Below, in pieces: positions 43,586 through 46,796 of a stretch of 46,796 bases of DNA. Source of the stretch: JACPAP01 sp035287045 (GTDB lineage Bacteria; Gemmatimonadota; Gemmatimonadetes; Gemmatimonadales; GWC2-71-9). The notes beneath the pieces were generated by a model. It did not search any database and had not been told where the DNA came from. It worked only from the letters and a program-made list of their open reading frames with translations. The position numbers were made by a program, and so were the translations under genes. Each line of letters starts with the position of its first letter. Within the stretch, counting starts at the first letter, position 1. The stretch covers positions 1 through 46,796 of the forward strand of contig DATECF010000025.1 of NCBI GenBank assembly GCA_035287045.1. The letters run 5' to 3'.

Positions 43586-43628
43586 GACGCGCGCGACCAA
43601 CGCCGGCGCGTGTCGTGATGCACCGGCG

Positions 43629-44693
43629 TCACCGAGCGACGACGCCGATGGCGGCAACGGTTTCGCCCTTGGTCATGGACGGCACGGCCCGCACGAACGT
43701 GATCACCCCAGCCACCGGTGCCTTCGCTTCCCAGATCACCCTGCCCACGTAGTCTGTCACGTAGCCCAGCTTCATCCCCTGGGCCACGTAGGTCCCGCGC
43801 GCCACCAACGGATAGAAGATGCCGCTCGCCTCGCTCGCCACAGTCGCCGTGGGGTCGAGCCAGACCGGCCGCTCCACGAACGTGACCGCGCGGTCCAGCA
43901 TGCGCAGGTACGCCATGACTCCCAGCGTGCCGTCAATCAGTGCCTGCACATCCTGGGGCTCCACCGTGCCCGCGTGGCCGGCTTCCACGGTGATGGATGG
44001 CTTGCCCCGGGTGGACGCGGTGTTCTCCAGGTAGCGCGAGGCATTGGGGTCCTTGGGACGGTCCGCCGAGATGATGACGTGATCGAGGCCAAAGGCCAGG
44101 ACCATGTCGCGGGAGATGGAATCCTGGGCGGCATTGCCGGTTTTGGTCCAGTAGCTGTAAGGCCTAAGGCTCTCGTCGATATCGCCGCCGTGCATGTCGA
44201 TCAGGTGGTCGCTCTTCTCGACCACTTCCCTGGTGATCACGAACGAGGCGCGGTCGGTCTGGGTGCCCCGCATCGAGCCGGGGAAGAACCGGTTCATGTT
44301 CTTGCCGTCCACCGGGTTCAGATGGGGCACGATCTTTTCGAACGACGCGGGGTTGATGAGCGGGACAATGATCACCGTGCCGGAGATCTCGCGCGGATCC
44401 AGCTCCTGAATCAGCCGTTCCAGTGCGATGATGGACGCGTACTCGGTGCCGTGCAAGCCTGCGGCCAGGGCCAGGACCTTACCGGGCCTGGTCCCATTGA
44501 CCACCGCGACTGGAATGTCGTAGCCGGCGTCATTGCCGGGGGGCACGGAGATCACGCCGGTGGCGGTCTGGCCGCGGGCGGCGGACGCCGTGCCCACGGT
44601 AAACCGTTGGGCGGGTTGCTGGGCGCCCGCAGCGGTTGTGAGCGTGGCCAGGATGGTCACGGTGCTGACGATCGGGCGCGGTGAGATGCTCAT
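43629..44693 (-). CDS. Secreted succinylglutamate desuccinylase/aspartoacylase-like M14 zinc hydrolase
   Basis: From ATG 44693, five bases after GAGG, the product is 354 residues with a signal peptide ending TTAAGAQ (residue 25). The AstE/ASPA fold of the M14 peptidase clan is shown by the zinc motif GLHGTEYAS (H81, E84), by GKNMNRFFPG (130-139), DHLIDMHGGD (H168) and the catalytic Glu in TVEAGHAG (E237), followed by a C-terminal beta domain with biotinyl/lipoyl-like strands. Family members release the acyl group from N-acetyl-aspartate or N-succinyl-glutamate. A signal peptide is unusual for aspartoacylases and puts this one in the periplasm. It would complement the D-aminoacylases by acting on acidic N-acyl amino acids. 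A TATATC element lies at 44734-44729, but no clear -35. Confidence 0.88.
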   Translation of the reverse strand: MSISPRPIVSTVTILATLTTAAGAQQPAQRFTVGTASAARGQTATGVISVPPGNDAGYDIPVAVVNGTRPGKVLALAAGLHGTEYASIIALERLIQELDPREISGTVIIVPLINPASFEKIVPHLNPVDGKNMNRFFPGSMRGTQTDRASFVITREVVEKSDHLIDMHGGDIDESLRPYSYWTKTGNAAQDSISRDMVLAFGLDHVIISADRPKDPNASRYLENTASTRGKPSITVEAGHAGTVEPQDVQALIDGTLGVMAYLRMLDRAVTFVERPVWLDPTATVASEASGIFYPLVARGTYVAQGMKLGYVTDYVGRVIWEAKAPVAGVITFVRAVPSMTKGETVAAIGVVAR

Positions 44694-44798
44694 GAAGGCC
44701 TCGGAAATGGGGACGCGGGACGGCGTCGGATATAGCGTCCCCCTACCGATCCGGCGAGGGGCGCCCTCCCGAGCTGGCAAGCCTCGGTTCGCGTGGTA

Positions 44799-44828
44799 TT
44801 GACACTGCCCGCAGGAATCTGGTACTAC
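44799..44828 (+). promoter_or_regulatory. Sigma-70-type promoter for the small aspartic protease gene
   Basis: A perfect -35 TTGACA (44799-44804) and TACTAC (44823-44828) are 18 bases apart. Transcription would begin about 15 bases before ATG 44852, a very short leader. Confidence 0.6.
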
Positions 44829-44851
44829 TCGGCGTGCCCTCGGGAGCTATC

Positions 44852-45238
44852 ATGGCCGGCGACATGGGGACCTTCCGCGTAGACCTCGAGATCGAGAACC
44901 CGGCGCGGCCGGGCGAGAAGCGGCTACTCCAGTCCGTGTTGGTGGACACCGGGGCCGAGCTGTCCTGGGTGCCCTCCGGGGTCCTCCAATCCCTCGGCGT
45001 AGAGCGAAACAACCAATGGCGGTTTCGCCAGGCCGATGGCACGGTCCTGGAGCGATGGACTGGAACCGTGGTGGTCTACCTTGCCGGAAAACGAGCGGGG
45101 GACGAGGTGGTCTTCGGAGAGCCGGGAGACCTCACGCTCTTGGGATCGCGGACGCTGGAGGGGTTCAACCTGCGCGTGGAGCCGGTCACCAAGAAACTGG
45201 TGGACGCCGGCCCCGCCCCGGCCGCCGCAGCGGCGTAA
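44852..45238 (+). CDS. Small retropepsin-like aspartic protease-fold protein (clan AA)
   Basis: From ATG 44852, after GGGAG, the product is 128 residues. The active-site motif LVDTGAELSWVP (30-41, D32-T33-G34) is followed by DLTLLGSRTLEGFNLRVEPV, the second half of the single-domain retropepsin-like fold. Such proteins act as dimers, each giving one Asp. Single-domain bacterial members are common but little studied. No signal peptide, so cytoplasmic. The tail is an alanine/proline run (AGPAPAAAAA). It stands alone with its own promoter and a hairpin after it. Confidence 0.85.
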   Translation: MAGDMGTFRVDLEIENPARPGEKRLLQSVLVDTGAELSWVPSGVLQSLGVERNNQWRFRQADGTVLERWTGTVVVYLAGKRAGDEVVFGEPGDLTLLGSRTLEGFNLRVEPVTKKLVDAGPAPAAAAA

Positions 45239-45244
45239 CGGAAA

Positions 45245-45273
45245 GCGGGTGACTCTCTCCGAGAGCCACCCGC
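45245..45273. terminator. Hairpin terminator between aspartic protease and pilC
   Basis: A 13-bp stem (GCGGGTGACTCTC / GAGAGCCACCCGC, one mismatch) with a three-base loop begins six bases after the protease stop. There is no U tract. Placed between convergent genes, it could serve both. Confidence 0.65.
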
Positions 45274-45285
45274 CGTGATGCTGCC

Positions 45286-45317
45286 ATGCCGCCATGCCGT
45301 TATGCCGTTATGCCGCC
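45286..45317. repeat. Four tandem 8-bp units (ATGCCGCC/ATGCCGTT)
   Basis: Units read ATGCCGCC, ATGCCGTT, ATGCCGTT, ATGCCGCC between the hairpin and the pilC stop codon. They are outside both coding regions. Confidence 0.7.
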
Positions 45318-45320
45318 GCC

Positions 45321-46511
45321 CTACTGCACCGCGTTGATCATCCCGAAGATCGGCAGGTACATGGCCACGATCATGCCGCCCACGATCACGCCCAGCACCA
45401 CGATCATGATGGGCTCCATCAATGACAGCAGCGCGGACACCGCGGCGTCCACTTCGTCGTCGTAGAAGTCGGCGATCTTGGTGAGCATTTCGTCCAGGCC
45501 GCCGGTTGCTTCACCCACGGCGATCATCGAGGTCACCATGGGCGGGAACACCCCGGATTTTTCCAGCGGCGCGGAGATGGTCTCACCGCCCGCGATGGAG
45601 GCCCGGGACCCCATGACCGCGTCGTGGATCACGCGGTTGCCGGCGGTTTTGGCCGTGATCTCCAGCCCATCGAGAATCGACACGCCGGAGGAGATCAGCG
45701 TGCCCAGCGTCCGGGTGAACCGCGACACGGCCGACTTGCGGAGCAGGTCGCCCAGGATGGGCATGTTGAGCATGAGCTTGTCCAGCGCCAACTGGCCGCC
45801 CTGCGTGGCGTACCAGCGCTTGGTGCCGTAGAAGAGGGCGAACGCCCCGCCGATCATGGCCCACCAGTAGCCCTGGAGGATGTCGCTCATCAGGATGACG
45901 ATCTGGGTGGGCAGCGGCAGCTCCATGTTCACCGATGCGAACATGTTCTGGAAGGTCGGGATCACGAAGATCAGCAGCACCACCACCGCGATGGCCGCGA
46001 CCGAGAAAATCACGGCCGGGTAGATCATCGCTCCCTTCACCTTCCGGACGATGGCGTCGTTCTTCTCCAGGAAGGTCGCCAGGCGGAGCAGGATGGTGTC
46101 CAGAATACCGCCCGCCTCACCCGCCGACACCATGTTCTTGTACAGCTCGGTGAAGGCGTTGGGGTGTTTGCTCAGCGCATCCGCCAGGGTGTGACCGCTT
46201 TCGACGTCGTACACCACCTCTCTGGTGACGCCGGACAGGATCTTGTTCTCGGTCTGCTTGGCGAGAATGTCCAGCGCCTGCACCAGCGGGAGGCCTGAGT
46301 TGATCATCGTGGCGAACTGCCGGGTGAAGATCACGATGTCCCGGGTGGGGACTTTGCCGCCTCTCCGCCGCTTCTTGGCCTCCCGGAGGCGTACCAGCAC
46401 CAGGCGGTTCTTGCGCAGGTGCTGGATGACGTCGTCACGCGAGGGCAGGTCAATGGTGCCGGTCTGCTCCTCGCCGGTGGCGGTGCGGGCGGTGTACTCG
46501 AAATTCGGCAT
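45321..46511 (-). CDS. pilC: Type IV pilus inner-membrane platform protein PilC
   Basis: This 396-residue protein opens MPNFEYTARTATGEEQTGTI, typical of the type II secretion F / PilC family. It has two T2SF domains (about 65-190 and 270-390), each with ARQFATMINSGLPLVQAL-like openings (here FTRQFATMINSGLPL and FTRTLGTLISSGVSI) and ending in membrane helices. The end is LPIFGMINAVQ. PilC anchors the pilus motor in the inner membrane and works with PilB and PilT. The pilT stop lies 18 bases upstream, the usual pilT-pilC order. Confidence 0.95.
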   Translation of the reverse strand: MPNFEYTARTATGEEQTGTIDLPSRDDVIQHLRKNRLVLVRLREAKKRRRGGKVPTRDIVIFTRQFATMINSGLPLVQALDILAKQTENKILSGVTREVVYDVESGHTLADALSKHPNAFTELYKNMVSAGEAGGILDTILLRLATFLEKNDAIVRKVKGAMIYPAVIFSVAAIAVVVLLIFVIPTFQNMFASVNMELPLPTQIVILMSDILQGYWWAMIGGAFALFYGTKRWYATQGGQLALDKLMLNMPILGDLLRKSAVSRFTRTLGTLISSGVSILDGLEITAKTAGNRVIHDAVMGSRASIAGGETISAPLEKSGVFPPMVTSMIAVGEATGGLDEMLTKIADFYDDEVDAAVSALLSLMEPIMIVVLGVIVGGMIVAMYLPIFGMINAVQ

Positions 46512-46529
46512 ACTCGGGCTCCCCGGAGG

Positions 46530-46796
46530 TTAGCGCCGGGCCGGCGCGGCGGGCTTCTGGCCAGGCTTGCCGGGCGGCGCGTTGTCGTCCCCCGCCGGCT
46601 CGCCGACCATGCGCAAGAACTCGTTCTGATCCGGCGCTACGCGGAGCGCCTCCTCCAGCTTGATCTCGCGTCCCATGTAGAGCTTGTACAGATCGTCCGC
46701 CAGGGTCTGCATGCCGTGCTTCTTGCCGGCCTGCATGGCGGAGTAGATCTGGTGCACCTTGTCGTCACGGATGAGCGCCCGGATGGCGGGCGTGCA
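46530..46796 (-). CDS. pilT: Type IV pilus retraction ATPase PilT (C-terminal 88 residues, partial)
   Basis: The frame is open from the window edge to TAA at 46530. It reads TPAIRALIRDDKVHQIYSAMQ then GKKHGMQTLADDLYKLYMG, EALRVAPDQNEFLRMVG, a C-terminal match to PilT, the hexameric ATPase that depolymerises pili. The tail is proline/alanine-rich (NAPPGKPGQKPAAPARR). The N-terminal and Walker regions lie outside the window. Confidence 0.93.
   Translation of the reverse strand, partial: CTPAIRALIRDDKVHQIYSAMQAGKKHGMQTLADDLYKLYMGREIKLEEALRVAPDQNEFLRMVGEPAGDDNAPPGKPGQKPAAPARR

Noticed and set aside
1..46796. CRISPR arrays, tRNA or insertion sequences
   Set aside because: I saw no regularly spaced repeats, no cloverleaf-like tRNA and no transposase; the only tandem repeat is the four-unit 8-bp run at 45286.

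Overview
The window is about 47 kb of high-GC, gene-dense bacterial chromosome. Three things together fit a Gram-negative of the Gemmatimonadota type: a SusC/SusD outer-membrane pair, several large secreted VPS10/sortilin-like Asp-box proteins, and many secreted amidohydrolases with the 'FDILIRGG.VIDG.GNPWF' opening. This is inferred from gene content; there is no rRNA or other phylogenetic marker here. I saw no tRNA, rRNA, CRISPR array, insertion sequence or phage gene.

Layout. 1-7 kb (minus strand): a SusC/SusD operon with a promoter candidate near 6.98 kb and a hairpin terminator at 1.88 kb. It is followed by a plug-only TonB-type protein and a membrane glycosyltransferase that runs off the left edge. 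7-9 kb (plus): a periplasmic-binding-protein-like protein without signal peptide and a TolB-like beta-propeller lipoprotein. 9-22 kb is an amino-acid catabolic region. It holds a PLP ammonia-lyase-like enzyme, two tandem secreted N-acyl-D-amino-acid deacylases plus a DAACS-family carrier (plus), then deacylase, aspartate dehydrogenase and deacylase (minus), a frameshifted carbamoylase-type M20 amidase, and a threonine aldolase. 22-28 kb (minus): a MoxR ATPase / DUF58 / double VWA operon with a TPR membrane protein, to whose end the threonine aldolase is attached. 28-30 kb (plus): a parvulin-like/HupE pair. 30-40 kb: a second PLP lyase coupled to a VPS10-like protein, two secreted CapA-family proteins, and a second VPS10-like protein, arranged as VPS10(-) CapA(+) CapA(+) VPS10(-). 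40-45 kb: threonine synthase-like enzyme, a fifth deacylase, a secreted aspartoacylase/AstE-like M14 peptidase, and a small aspartic protease. 45-46.8 kb (minus): pilC and the end of pilT, type IV pilus genes.

How it may work together (inference). Five secreted or lipid-anchored D-aminoacylases, an M14 acylase, an M20 amidase, a carrier that keeps the acidic-amino-acid binding residues, aspartate dehydrogenase, two ammonia-lyase-like enzymes, a threonine aldolase and a threonine synthase look like a large scavenging system for D- or N-blocked amino acids and peptides, possibly from peptidoglycan or poly-gamma-glutamate. SusC/SusD would bring oligomers across the outer membrane, periplasmic hydrolases would release amino acids, and cytoplasmic enzymes would deaminate them. 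No substrate is proven by the sequence.
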